The notes: generated from the letters alone by a model not told the origin. 64,000 nt of DNA from Zygnema circumcarinatum (GCA_037447605.1 CM074811.1:1172865-1236864), one strand, 5' to 3'. Positions 1 to 11,700 are shown, numbered from the stretch's first letter. Made by a program: numbers and translations.

Positions 1-789
1 CCCCCCCCCCCCCCCCTCTTTGGCTTTCCCGCCCCTGTTTTTTGAAATCCCACCTCCCATTTTGGCTATTCCGCCCCCCTCCCATTTTGGATATTTCGGG
101 AGGGGATAACCCGCCTGTTTTGAATATTTCGGGAGGGAATTTTTTTCCCGCCCCTCCCGTCCACTCCCCTTCCCTCCCCTCCTCTTCCTGGTTTGCAATC
201 TCCACACAAATGACTGAGTATAAGACTCGCGATGAGCTTGTACAAGTCCTGACCAAGCACTACAAGCAGGAAGGATTTCAGATCAAGATCGGCAAGCATA
301 GCGATAGCCGCTGACTCTACCTGCAATGCTTTAGCGGGGGGGAACTGCGAGGATAGAGGTCTCTCTCTCCTCTGCTCTCTCTCCTCTAGTCTCTCTCCTC
401 TGCTCTCTCTCCTCTGCTCACTCTCTCTCTTGCTCTCTCTGCTCTCTCTCTCTCTCTGCTCATACCTTTACGGACGTTGCGCTGGTGTGTGAGTATCCCA
501 AAACAGGGGGAATATCCAAAACAGGGGGCGGGATATCCCAAAACAGGGGGCGGAATAGCCAAAATGGGAGGGTAAGATTTCAAAAAAAGGGCGCGGGATA
601 ACCAAAAGGGGGGCATTGTATAGATTTCCACGGAAAATGGTGTGTATCGATTCCAAAAAGGTGGGATTAAAGCTTTTTCTAACCTTTTTTGTCTATTTCG
701 AATCTGCCCGGTGAAAAAAGGTTTGTGTCCAGACCAAAAAGGTGTGAATTTAACACTACCCAATAACAAATCTCTAGTACTACCGTACT
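1..789. mobile_element. Right part of a Mutator-like (MULE) element, degenerate
   Basis: The right end (about 620-789) carries the motif order GTGTATCGATTCC, AAAAAGGTG, ATCTGCCCGG and a terminal CACTACCC. The same order marks the ends of the elements at 6577-7510 and 28704-30436, so this is a third member of that family. Its left end lies outside the window. Inside, bases 1-110 match the reverse complement of about 486-620 (CCCATTTTGGCTATTCCGCC is shared), an internal inverted repeat. Between the arms lies a dead fragment of a transposase DNA-binding domain (210-352) and a CT-rich tract (360-462). Assignment to MULEs rests on that domain; the family link rests on the shared ends. Confidence 0.6.
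210..356 (+). pseudogene. Relic of FAR1/MULE-type transposase N-terminal domain
   Basis: From the ATG at 210 the frame reads MTEYKTRDELVQVLTKHYKQ, then EGFQIKIGKHSDSR, a TGA stop at 312-314, and continues in the same frame as LYLQCFSGGELRG to a TAG at 354-356. The pattern (acidic start, a helix, G-F-x-hydrophobic, basic-S-x-R, aromatic-L-x-C, then GG-x-x-R) is the one I know from the N-terminal zinc-binding domain of MULE transposases and FAR1-related proteins. The in-frame stop sits where the family usually has an arginine or aromatic residue. No transposase catalytic core follows. I read it as a decayed fragment. Confidence 0.55.
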
Positions 790-3162
790 GAAGAATAACC
801 TTCCGTTCGATTTTGTGAAGTCTGACATCGCCGCCGCCATTCACATGCCATACTCTTTGATGGTGTCTCCACCATGAGAACAATCCCAACTCACTTTGTT
901 CTGTACACAACATTAAGGTTTCATGGTTGTAAAGCGTTCACTTTGTTCGCGTCAAGTTTACAAGTTCTACGCTTTTTTTGTTCAAACTCAGGATTTCGAT
1001 AGTACGTTATGAATGACCATGTCAGGATTCTGGTATGTATGATTTCTATACTACGATTTGACCTTGTAAAAAACGATTTCATGGCAGCGATGGCAATTTC
1101 ATTTCCTTCGCGGCTGCTTCTAGGGGCTGCGTTGTTGCACCTAGGCGTAGTTTTCCGCTCTTAACTTTTATCTTTTGTGCCTAGGTCCTTTGCGGCCAGT
1201 CCCTCGTGGTTCCACATGCTGCTTTTGTTCTTGTACATTTGATGGCCTCGCCATAGTGAGTTCAATACCATTTTCATTTCCCTATTTCATGCATCCGAGT
1301 AGCAGTCAGGATGCTTTTCACTCCCTTGTGACATTTTTTTCCCGGGAAAGTTACTCACGAACAAAAAGATGTTGCTGCTCCTTCCGGTCCCGTGCTCCAT
1401 CTAAGGCAACAACAGACCACTCGAGCTGAGAGCTTGTTCTCAACCACTGAAACTAGTCTGAAATCGCTAACGACTTCGAGAGACTGAGCTAATGAGAGAG
1501 AAAAGCTCCCCTTCAAGAATAAGAAAAACCACTGGTTCTTCTCAAAAGCCTTGAAGAAAAGCTCCAGACTACCAGTTGAATCCTCGAACAGATCAACATT
1601 CCGAATGAATATCGTGCTAAATTCGCTGTAGGATATAATGAACCCTCAGGAGGAGAGTGCGATACCAGCACATGGTCACATTTAAGATGAGCCAGAAGAC
1701 TTTTGACAAGTGCAGAGCCAAACGATTATTGAAGATAGCTTCCACCTACTAATACTGCTCCACTAAGCAGCTCGTCTGAGTGTTCGGGCGAGAAGCCAGT
1801 AGCAAACTTGATCAATCGAGGATAAGAAAATGATCATGACTACTACCACTGCCATGGTGATGCTTGCGACTGTAACCTGTAATAACAGAACAACACTAAA
1901 ACAATGGTTATCTTACTGTCGACAAAAGAAACAATCATTTGAATAAAGGCTTCAACAAGAAAGGCACGAACTTAATTGTGAGTGTAGTGAACTGGAGAAC
2001 ATGGCCTCAATAATCTTGAAAACTTATCAGGGCAAAACTTCGTTTTCTTTGTAGGGCTGTACGTTTACCAGGTCCCGTAAGCTCGGCCATTTTATCATCG
2101 CAGCCTCTCGAGGAAGCCACCGCAGAAAGGCGATCATCTCGATGAAAAACCTATGAACAAAACAAAACAAGCAGACCGCCTATATGAGCAGTGAGAAGTG
2201 TTAGTCATTTATATTTTCTTGCTTCAGTCTCTTCTATAAGAGCGTTTTTTATAACACAAGGGCAGAAGGGCTGAGAGAGGGCCATCGATCAGAGACTGCA
2301 CAAGTTACAACCATTCGAGCCTGAAATGCCCTATGGAAAACAAACACACACTGTGAATGATGAACGGTGGTGCCAAACGAACACTGAGTATCACTACCAC
2401 CTTCTAAATTGAGTGTCCAAGACTTGCTCCATCTTTGCTTCCTTCCAGGTAGTTCTAATCATGTTTTTCATGAAACATGAGGTAGTGGAATCTGACGCAG
2501 GCATCTCTTATACAAGAGGCAAGGATACCGTCCTATAGCCTATAGTGCTTAGCTTTCTACTTGTCTCTAACTGTCAATTTGTGCTTCTACTCTCAAATTA
2601 TAATTTTTCTAATTAGGAATGGAGGCGCTAATTTATCTCTACTGCATTCTGACGAATGCATTCCTTGTATGAGTGCCACATCTACCGCAATCCAGACAGC
2701 CACAGGTGTTCGCTGCCCTGAAAACCCTAAAGGCATGGAAAGGAGCGCAGCTCACTTTGAAAAATCATCCTCCACATCCTCAAGATCTTCTTCTGGTGCA
2801 AAATTACCCGCAGAGCATTTCCAGGACTCCTGCATCCGCCTGTGGGCCGTGCTGCCCGCCTGCTCCCACTCCCCTACCTTCCACCCTCTCGCTCTTCTCA
2901 ATCTCTCCCCTCCCCTCCCTTGCAAACATCCAACTAGACTGCTATCCAGGAATACAGGCGTCCGGCCGCCATGGCGAACAGCCTCTCTCACTACGAAGGG
3001 AAGGATCTGGCTTCGACAGTCGCAACTGAAGCTCTCTCGCCCACCATGGCTGCTCTCCTTTTCCAAAATCACACAGGGTCCAGCGACAGCTCCTGCTCCT
3101 TGGTTCAGGGAGAGGAAGGCAGCCGCCATGGCCGCCACCAAGCTTCTAGGCTTGGGATAACA
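790..3162. other. No recognisable gene; scattered short reading frames
   Basis: I find no conserved domain or convincing exon chain here. At 1081 there is a 27-codon frame with a signal-peptide-like hydrophobic stretch (MAAMAISFPSRLLLGAALLH), closed by TAA and not linked to any downstream exon. Around 2673-3160 GC-rich sequence with several ATGs in good context (2971, 3046) could be the 5' end of an unrecognised gene, but the predicted peptides are compositionally biased and match nothing I know. A 45-bp dispersed hairpin repeat lies at 1231-1271. Confidence 0.3.
1231..1271 (+). repeat. Dispersed hairpin repeat, copy 1
   Basis: The stretch contains TTGTACATTTGATGGCCTCG followed by CCAT, AGTGAG and TTCAATACCA. 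GATGGC-CTC-GCCAT(A) forms a short stem. The same block occurs at 23625-23672 (minus strand) and 63223-63267 (plus strand), with a diverged version at 38981-39010. Confidence 0.6.
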
Positions 3163-3262
3163 ATTAGGGTTAGGGTTAGGGTCAGGCTTCAGTATTAGGG
3201 TCAGGATTCAGGGTTCAGAGTTAGGGTTAGGGTTAGGCTTAGCCGACAGTTAGGGTTAGGTT
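3163..3262 (+). repeat. Interstitial telomere-like TTAGGG repeats
   Basis: Several perfect TTAGGG units (3164-3181, 3223-3237, 3249-3260) are mixed with decayed units such as GTCAGG and TTCAGG. The unit is the 6-bp TTAGGG type; most land plants use TTTAGGG. It lies far from any visible chromosome end. Confidence 0.7.
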
Positions 3263-4650
3263 TAAAGGAGTCATTCAAGGCCCATGGAGCTCCATAGTAA
3301 AGTGTCCTCCAATGTGGGATTACCACGTGTAAAATCGTGACGCCACGTCTACCGTGTGGCAGGGTCGTCATTGGTCAATGGTCCAGGAAAAATTTTCGCA
3401 GCGGCCAATCCGGGCGGGCGGCAGGGCCTACACAATCTTGACCGGATTCTGTCGGTAAACGTCAGGGCTACGATCCCGCGGGCGTAAGGTGACGTCAGCG
3501 CTACGGGCGGCGAGACTTAGAGCAGCCGTCACGTTCGTCGTGTGGAGAGCAGATCCCCCAGATTCGGGGGGCCCGGCACGTTCGTACAGGTAGGCAATAA
3601 TATGAATGTACGGTAAATGTACGAACTCGCACCATGAGTGTACGAAGGGAGCAATGGCGGGCGGGCCAGGGCGGCGTGGCACGTGGGCGGTGCGCCAGCT
3701 GGCAGGGAGGGCGCGGCCGGGAGGGCGGAGACCGGAGGGAACAAGATTCGTTTCTTTATGTCGGAAAAGGACAAGGGAAGAAAATTAAAATGAATTTGGA
3801 GAAAAACAGAAAATATTGGAGTATGAAAAACGTTTTGGGAAATGAAATGGAGTGGGTTGTCGGTGGGAGAGAGTGTTGATGGGCGGGTGTAGTGGGTGGG
3901 TCGTTTTGGGGGGCGTCGCCATGAGTTGATCAAGGCTTTGGTCACTTCTCCGTCATGACATGAGCGATGCGACACGAACGGAGGGAGCATCACCAATCAA
4001 CATCACCAAGTCAATCAGAGAGGGAATGGGACCGACCGCGCACATGGGCGCTGGAAGACGCACGCAGCTCTATTGGAAAACTCGCTCTGAGAGACAAAGC
4101 GAAAAGTGCTAAACTCTTACGCGAGGACCAAAGCCCGAGCAAACTCGAAAGTAGACATGCTACAATTGCCTTCAAATTCTAGAGCGACCCATCCATCCAT
4201 CCATCCATCGATAGCGACCGCCCCACGGAATCAACGCTCCAGATCGCGCCTGCAACGCGCGGTCCAATCGAAGCCCTCCATGGCGGAGCAATGGCGCCAC
4301 ATGGAAAGCCCCGAGTTCCAAGCAGGCAGGGCCCACTCCGCCCGCCGGGCCGGCCCGTTCCATGCCGCGCCCGTTCGGCGGCCCGTTTCACGCTTCGAAG
4401 GGCGCCGCCTCCGGACGGACCGCCCCCTCGGCGCTCGGCGCGCAGTGGCGCGGCCTCGACCGCCGGCGCCGGTAGTCACGCGTCACGGGTCACGCGTCAC
4501 ATGTCAGGCGCTGACGGGCAGCTCTTGAGCGCGCCGCAGGGGAGGGGGGGAGAGAGGAGAGGAGAGGAGAGGAGAGGAGAGGAGAGGAGAGGAGAGGAGA
4601 GGAAGGGAGGGAGGGAGCGGGACGGACAAGGGGCGACAGAAGCAGCAGCC
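3263..4650. other. GC-rich intergenic DNA, no gene seen
   Basis: The region has CACGT and CCAAT-type motifs around 3329-3395, GC-rich segments (3650-3750, 4320-4480), a CCAT microsatellite at 4190-4209 and a GGAGA repeat at 4549-4602. Overlapping reading frames on both strands reflect high GC and show no family signature. It may be the promoter of the weak gene model starting at 4651. Confidence 0.35.
4549..4602 (+). repeat. (GGAGA)n pentanucleotide microsatellite
   Basis: About ten units of GGAGA/GAGGA in a row, ending about 50 bp before the ATG at 4651. GA tracts of this sort recur in 5' regions across the window. Confidence 0.85.
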
Positions 4651-5251
4651 ATGGCCGCTCTTGCAGCTCAGCGAAGACCAAGGACTTTCCCCAGCGAATA
4701 CGTGGGCGTGCTCCTCGTGCAGAAGGAGGGGACTGACTCGGAGTTTATCATAGTGAAGTCGAGTTCACAAATGAAGGACACAGCGACAGGGCTACGAGGA
4801 GAGGTGGGTGCAAAAATCAAGCATGTGCTTAATCTTTAAGTTGGTTTCGGTAGCGCAGCCTCACAGTATGTTTTTCCGGCCATGAAATGACATGCAGAAA
4901 AGGGAGACGAGCAGTGCACTCTTTCAAAGGCCATGTGCCTCTGACCGCACGCACATTGTGAGAGTGCCGCCAGTGGAGGCCATGGCTGGGAGAGGGAGGA
5001 AGCGAGATGTGTGCCCTCTGCCTGCGGGAGTGCTGGTCGTTGGGCCCCTCAGGGAGGGCCGCGACTGGAAGCGCGATGCAGGCAGTCGGCGCGAGAGCGG
5101 AGTGGCCATTGTGGTGCAGCCCGGGGACGAGGTCGTCGTCGGACGGCATGAGCTGGCAGAATTGTCTGCAGAGGGGCAAGATGGGCTTCCGCAGGGTTGG
5201 CGGCTCTTGCATGGGAGGAGGTGTGGGAGGGAAGTGCGAGGGCCGCTCTAA
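4651..5251 (+). CDS. Weak two-exon gene model, unknown product
   Basis: Exon 1 (4651-4803) starts at an ATG in good context (CAGCCATGGCC) and encodes 51 residues beginning MAALAAQRRPRTFPSEYVGV, then a hydrophilic stretch. A GAG|GTGGGT donor keeps phase 0. A second open stretch (about 4979-5251, stop TAA 5249-5251) can join in phase through a GGAG|GCC acceptor and adds about 90 Arg/Gly/Val-rich residues, giving about 141 aa. I do not recognise the protein. The acceptor has a poor pyrimidine tract, so exon 2 may be wrong and the true downstream exons may lie elsewhere, up to 6570. Exon 1 is the better-supported part. Confidence 0.3.
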
Positions 5252-6576
5252 GGGGTGGGAGGAAGAAAGAGAGGAGTCGCTAGCAATGATTCGACATTCG
5301 AAGTAATTTTTTAGAAGTGATCCATAGCACTGCGTTGAGAATTTGCATAGATATCGATAACTGGGTGAGAGAATAGAGAGCGGTGGTAGTAGATTCAGAA
5401 AAGGGAGAAAAGAAAGGGGAGATATGAGAGATAAGATAAAGAGTCTGAACTCGTATGGATGAATTCAAACTGTACAGATTGCAGTACGTTTTGGTAGGGT
5501 TTGAAAGACGCAACTCCTTGTTGGGTCGGTACGATAGGTTGGAAGTCAAGTGGCTAGGCTGTACATAAGACCTTGCCGAACTGGGATATTGCCACTGACC
5601 GTTTGAACCTGAGTGAGGCCTTCCAATGAGGCCATCGTCTCGTCGCCACTTTCTGTTGCTTGCGACTGATTTGATGTACATACAAGCCTGTTGCATAGGA
5701 AGGTTAAATGCAACGGATTTTTGAACTTTGTCATGGTGACTTTGAAGTTTGAATTACAAGAAAGAGAAATCGATTCCCGTGCGTGGACGTAAGTTTGTGT
5801 TTCTAATTCTACAAAAGAAGCTAATTCTACAATAGCTATGGTGAGGATACATGGTCCGTGGCATGTGGGCCAATCGCTGGAAACTGCAAGCTTTCTAAAA
5901 CGTGATATCAGTCCAGTTAAACGGAGCCGGAAACAAAGCATCCTGTGGCAGTGATGCAAAATCATTGGCTTTTTCCCTTCAAAAGGATTGAACCAAACCT
6001 TCATGCAAATGGAACTGATACCTTCACCATTACACACACATACCGTTATGTGAACGAGATCGTCCATAGCATTGTACACATTTCTTATCATAGAGGCATA
6101 ACCTACCGCTTGCACAAACGAATAATCCTGAAGCAACCCACATACGTCAACCTATTAGCATGCTGCATGCGGAATTATGCTTCCATGAGGTAAGCACGCA
6201 TCCCCATAGAGCCTCCGCGAGGGTCATCCGCGCCATGGCAGCGCCGAGGGAGCCGCAGGAGACCGGTACTCTACCACAGTACCGTACGGTAACCCAACGT
6301 TCAAATTTCAGAAACTTAAAAAGGCCAAATCAAAATTCTGAACTCAGTCCTCGGACATATGGGGTACCAAAAAGTGAGAAAAAACGTGTCTCGTTGTCCT
6401 GCTAAAGAAAGTCCCTCATTGGCCTAGCGGCGTTGTCGCAGGCGTCGCCAGCCAATGTCCGCGCTCCGTGTCGTCGCACGGCGTCGCATGGCGTCGCCCT
6501 GCGACCCTCCTTCTCGCCTCGCTGCAGCTTAGGGCGGGACGCGGTCGCTCGCAAGTGGCGGCCGCTCTCATCAATA
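5252..6576. other. No supported gene
   Basis: A 196-codon open frame exists on the minus strand (6136 to 5546) but shows no recognisable domain and has Cys/His/Ile-rich composition typical of chance frames in AT-rich DNA. A plus-strand segment ending ATGAG|GTAAGC at about 6190 looks like an exon end, but I could not attach it to anything. Confidence 0.3.
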
Positions 6577-7510
6577 GGGGTAGTGATATTTCCACCCCTT
6601 TTTTGGATCCAAACACCCTTTCCCGGCCGGGCAGATTTCAAAAGGGATTAAAAATGCTTTTTTCACACCTTTTTGGAATCGATACCCACCTTCTTCCGTC
6701 GGCTGATTTTATTTTTGCTAACCAAGGAAAATGATACCCCGTCACCGCATTTTGAATACTGTATCCCGCCTACCTGAATTTTTTTTTTGAGGGAAAGAAA
6801 TATCTGCCTGCCCGAATCCGCTCGGAGCGGAAGATCCGTCCGCCACGAGATCGTTCGCGGGTGTCCGTCTTTCACACGTGTGTGTCAATCGCAGCTGTCG
6901 ATTCCCTCGCAGATCGCACCACTGCAGATCACCGTTCGATCTGCAGCCGGCCTTGATCTCAGCGAATGGAAAGCGCCCACGAGTCCCGTCAAAGCCGGAT
7001 CGCACTTGCGAGTGCGCGCGTACCTCGGCCCGAGATCTTGTTCTATTGTCAGCTCCCAGCCAATCAACATTTGCCACGTGTTAAATTTTTGACGTGGAAA
7101 ATTTTGATTGGTCCAAACTCTTTATGTACAAAATTTTTGGTACGACCGTACGATATTTGTACGGACAAATTTTTGAGACGACTTTGGCAAGATACGTGGG
7201 CCCGTGCCATTCGCTGTGACCGAGCCCGGCTGCAGATGAAATAGTGATCTGCCTCGTTGCGATCTGCGAGGGAATCGACGGCTGCGATTGACCGCACGCG
7301 TGAAAAAAAATTCAGGTAGGCGGGATATTCAAATGGAGTGAAGGGTTATAATTTTCCTTGTTTCGCAAAAATACAATCTGCCGATGGAGGGTGGGTATCG
7401 ATTCCAAAAAGGTGTGAAAAAAGCATTTTCCGTTTTTAATCCTTTTTGAAATCTGCCCGGCCGGGAAGGGGTGTTTGGATCCAAAAAAGGGGTGGAAATA
7501 TCACTACCCC
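6577..7510. mobile_element. Non-autonomous long-TIR element (family A, copy 1)
   Basis: The left end GGGGTAGTGATATTTCC (6577-) is the exact inverse of the right end GGAAATATCACTACCCC (-7510). The inverted similarity continues inward through ATCTGCCCGG, ATCGATNCC and the CTGCCTGCCCGAATCCGC and CAGATC blocks, so the arms are over 200 bp. ATCAATA flanks both ends (6570-6576 and 7511-7517), a 7-8 bp target duplication. There is no coding capacity. The internal sequence is shared with the element at 28704-30436 and the ends with 1-789. It is probably mobilised in trans by a MULE-like transposase. Confidence 0.8.
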
Positions 7511-7516
7511 ATCAAT

Positions 7517-8289
7517 AGGGCTTGTTTGTCGGACTTCACAAATAGTTACGGAAAGTTTGCGATCAGTATTGCGAAAAACAAAAGTTACTGATGTCTGATA
7601 GTGATTGCTTTGCCGAACCTGAACCGAACCTGTGGCAAGTCAACCGTGTGAAAAGTGCAAGTCCACTTTACGGACTGCACGCTCCCAAAAGTACGGACCG
7701 TACATGTCGTCCGTACGAATTTGTCCGCAGCCAAAACAGGGCCAAAGGTCCTGTGCGGACGAAACGGGCGTCATCGTGACGTCATGGGGTCCTGCGGCCC
7801 CCCCTTCCTGCCCGCCTCCTCCCGTCCCCTCTGCCCGTGGGAGAGGGAGAGGGAGAGGGAGAGGGAGAGGGAGAGGGAGAGGGCTTTAGGTTTGCAATTC
7901 AAACCTTTAGCGTATAACAGGTTTCTAGGAAGGGTCTCCATTGTTATTTGTACAATCGACAAACAACCCAATGGCTTCCAGCCACGTCTTCACTTTTGCT
8001 CTGTTTTGCCAACGTGGCCACTTGTAATTGGTGCATGTTGCAACCAAAGTAAAACCGGCCCATGCATGAACGGCGGGCGGCCCCAAGTTTTTGTCGCGGC
8101 GGGCGGGCCATGACGTAATGTGACGTGCCGTTGGGTCGTTTTTTGGAGGTCGTAGGGGAGGACGCGGTCACATCGCGTCACGATCACGGTTAGCTTCGGG
8201 AGCTCATTTTCTTACGGACGTGGGACTTGGAAAAGTTGCGGAAAGCTCATTATCAGTATTACGGACGTCTTTTAAGTCTGACAAGCCCT
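7517..8289. mobile_element. MITE-like element with AGGG ends (family B, copy 1)
   Basis: The ends are AGGGCTTGTTTGTCGGACTT (left) and AAGTCTGACAAGCCCT (right), an imperfect terminal inverted repeat, with subterminal inverted GTTACGGAAAG / ACGGACG blocks. AAT flanks both sides (7514-7516, 8290-8292); this could also be read as a TA duplication if the outer A belongs to the target. Two shorter relatives occur at 38368-38526 and 45180-45381. A (GAGAGG)n microsatellite at 7841-7883 lies inside. No coding capacity. Confidence 0.65.
7841..7883 (+). repeat. (GAGAGG)n microsatellite
   Basis: Seven perfect GAGAGG units inside the family B element. Confidence 0.9.
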
Positions 8290-8430
8290 AATGGCCAGCG
8301 CAGCACCCGGACCGGGGGGCCGGGCGGGGGGGTCTGGATAAAGTCAAGGTGTCATCGATAAAGTTAAGGGAAGTAGGGAAGTAGGGAAGTGAGGGAGGGA
8401 GAGGGGGACTAGAGGGGGAGGAGGGGAGGA

Positions 8431-8680
8431 AGAGAGTAGGAGTAGAAATGAGAGTGGGAGGAGGGGAGGAAGAGAGGTTTTGCTGGTGCGCAAGTGCTAT
8501 GGTGGGCGCATCAATAGGGGTAGAGAGGGGTTTCAGGAGGTTGTGAAACCTGCAGGAGCTGGGGGGAGGGGCTGCCAGCTGGAGTAGAAATGGGAGGGGG
8601 AGGAGGGATTGGAGGGCTTGCTGCTGCGCAAGTTCTATGATTACCCCGTCAATAGGAGTTGAGGGGCTCAGGAAGTTGAC
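8431..8680 (+). repeat. Imperfect direct duplication upstream of CEP164
   Basis: A block with GAGTAGAAATG, GGGAGGAGGG, TGCTG(G/C)TGCGCAAGT, CTATG and TCAATAGG occurs at about 8431-8542 and again at about 8577-8678. Copy 2 ends only 35 bp before the CEP164 ATG, so the duplication lies in its promoter or 5' UTR. Confidence 0.6.
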
Positions 8681-8713
8681 TTCTGCAGTGGCAGAGTCTG
8701 AGCATTGACGGCA

Positions 8714-11700
8714 ATGGCGGAGAGCAGTGTTGTGCTCGAAGAGGAGATAGATGAGAATTATGAACCTACTCAAGAAGGTAATTGTGTTGAAAATGCCAGT
8801 GTGGGCACAATGAATGGGATGGAAGGACTCCAACAGCCCGTTTTTCTTTTATTTAAAAAAAAAAATGTCCTTTAGTTGTATTACCTTTGAACGGTAACCA
8901 GTCATCATGTGATTTAGTGGATAGATGGGTGAAGACTGTCGGCAGACGCCATTTTACTAAAACAATCACCTGTGCTTGTTTTGAGAAGAGGCTATTGGTG
9001 CAGAGAACTTCTGTGTCATATCCATGCCGATTCTTGATGCTGCTGTCTTTGAGGTCATGATTCAAGCACTCAAATGTGGGCGCTTATGTCACGTATAGAT
9101 TTGGACCGACAGTTTTTTAATGGAGATTTTATAACTTTTGGACTCGTTTGAAAGAGGCAAAGCTTTTCAAAGTAGTAAAGGTCATCTATGCTATGGTATT
9201 GATACTAAAGAAATCTTCAATCTCCACCCTGTGCGAGGGATACACGAGGTAAGGCACCTGTGCCTTTTTTACCTGTCCTTATAGACGTCAAGGTGCAGCA
9301 GCCTCACGATTTCATATGCGAGCTGAGCCACTTGTGCATCACATGTGCTCAGATATCCTCGAGTATGCTCAATGGCTTGGAATGGAATTGCCCGAAGAAA
9401 ACGAGCTACTATGGATCGCCAGGGAGGGCTTGAAAGCGCCATTGCCAGACCGTTGGAAGCCATGGTACAGACCTTCAGCCTGCCAACTTATTGTTGAGCT
9501 TGTTACTGATGCCGGTGACACCTGCCTTATTAATCTCAACTTTAAGGATGGCATCTGGATGTTTAGAGGTCCCTTTTAGGCACCGGAGAACTCGATGGTT
9601 CTAAGGTGCAAAAGCCTTATGAAAAAAAGTTTAACCCCTGTAGGTAGTGCAACACAAATTATGGGCTACACCGTAGAGAGTTTAAGACTTTAATAGGAAC
9701 CCAAGGTATCTTAGCCTCTTTTGGTCGTGCGGCCTACCTGGGGCGGCAGTCGTACGCAGGATGATGAAATTTATTACTTCAACTTCTCCACCGGGGAAAG
9801 TGTGTGGGACCATCCCTGCGATGAACATTACAGGTGTGTTAAGAATCACGTGGCTCACTTCGCATACCTCTGTGGACCTCTCTCCAGTTTTGCCAAATAT
9901 GCATGGCCGTTGAAAAATGAAAGGGGAACACCAAGAAGTACTCTAGTCTCTCGCAATATCCCTACGGTAACGCATAGGAAATGTGTTGATAGATTGTTCT
10001 ACCCGCGAACCCTGTATCCCCCGGGGACGGCTGGGAAACAGAAATCTGTACAAGGACGAGAAGGCGAAGTTGCATGCGAAAAGACAGTTTCTCCTGCACG
10101 AGCAGCAGCCCCCCCCCCCGCAGCAGCAGTCTGGCGAGCCTCGGTCAGGACTGCTTCGCCAAGCCTCCCTGCCTCCACAGCCGGGCCAACAGCAGAAGCC
10201 ATTGCAAAGGATGGGTTCTCTGCAGGCAATCCACACTATCCAGCAACGGAGCTTAGGTGATGAGGTAAGCATATTTGGACTTCAGTCAAACCTCTAAACA
10301 AGATGTTGAAGAAGTTCAGCTGGACACCTTTGTATTCCTGAGCATTCGCGGTCTTCATGGAATTCTGAAACACGCTCGCACCGCATGATACATGCGGTTC
10401 GTATCTCATATAAGATGGACTCAAATCGGCAACGTAATCTCCTTAATTCCAGGATTATTTTTCCCCTCCAAATCAGTCCAACCGTCTTAGTTTCAACATA
10501 AGCAGCTATGCCCCTTCTCGATCAAGTTTCTATCACAAAATTTGCACGATATTTATGAGCGCATGGTTAATTATCCTATCAACGGGCAATGAGTGTGAAG
10601 TTTGGCACTGAAAATATTTGCAGTTTATTCTACATACCCAAATGAAAAGATTACGATTCCAACTACTTCAGATTAGTATTCTTAGAATGGAAAAGTCTAC
10701 TTTTGCCTCTCCAAACCTACACTTCTCTTGAATATGTTCTCTTCATGTCGTACTTGTTGCCAAAAGGATGAAAGTGCTTATTGTGCAGGAGAAGCGGCGT
10801 AAGGCAAGTGTAGAGAGGGGTTCACCTTCCTCCCAGCCAATTTCAAGCCAAGGCAGACCTGTGGATGGCTCGGGGTCTAATCCAGGCTCACCTATGCACG
10901 AAGCTTCAGGAAAGAATAGAGGTGCACAAGTCAACCCCCCCTTCAATCATCATCTTTACCCTTACCTGCCGCTGCCTGTTTGGAGTCGCAACCTCCATTT
11001 GAGACCGCTACTTTCCTTTGGCCTTGTTTGTATCATCCTATCTTCTTCAACGGGGCAATTTTGTAGTATCCTTCTCCCACTGCCTCTGCTCTTTAAGTGC
11101 AATCCAATACTGACTCCTGCAAATATTTTCTTTTTTTTTTTGGATTTCCAGCCTCTTCGGGAAGACTCAGCCGGTCCTCCAGCCGCGGAACTCAGAACTC
11201 AGGCAGTGAAACAGAGGCTCCCCAAAGAGTCTCGAATAAGGGAGGCACCGCTCGTAGACATTCAATCGGAGTGGAAATGGAGGTGCTAAAGGAGGAGCAG
11301 TCCGGTCCGTCAACTAATCTCAGATCAGGGATTTTGAAAAAGCAGACAGGGCAGAACCCCCAGCAAAGCAATAGTCGCAATTTTGGAACTTGGTCTCCGG
11401 AAGTGTCGGGTGGGTCCGTTCGCCGAGTGGCTGCGACATTAGCACGGGGAGGCTCGGGAGATTTGACCGTAGCAACTCGCCATCTTGGTGAGTTTTTTCC
11501 ACTCTAAATTCCTACGAGGGATTAGGGTTGTATGATGCCGATGGATGTCTGGCCATGTTCGATGTGTATGGCCTGAGTTGGAAGTTCCGAACGCGATTTG
11601 TTACTGCGTGAAGGCAAGGGAAATGCGGACTCATTGCCTATGATACTTTTGGGCAAGTGTATATCACTTCTATCTCGAGGTTTCTTAACATACCGCAACA

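Noticed and set aside
5546-6136. 196-codon open frame on the minus strand
   Set aside because: No domain, odd Cys/His/Ile composition and no splice partners; one such frame is expected by chance in a window of this size.
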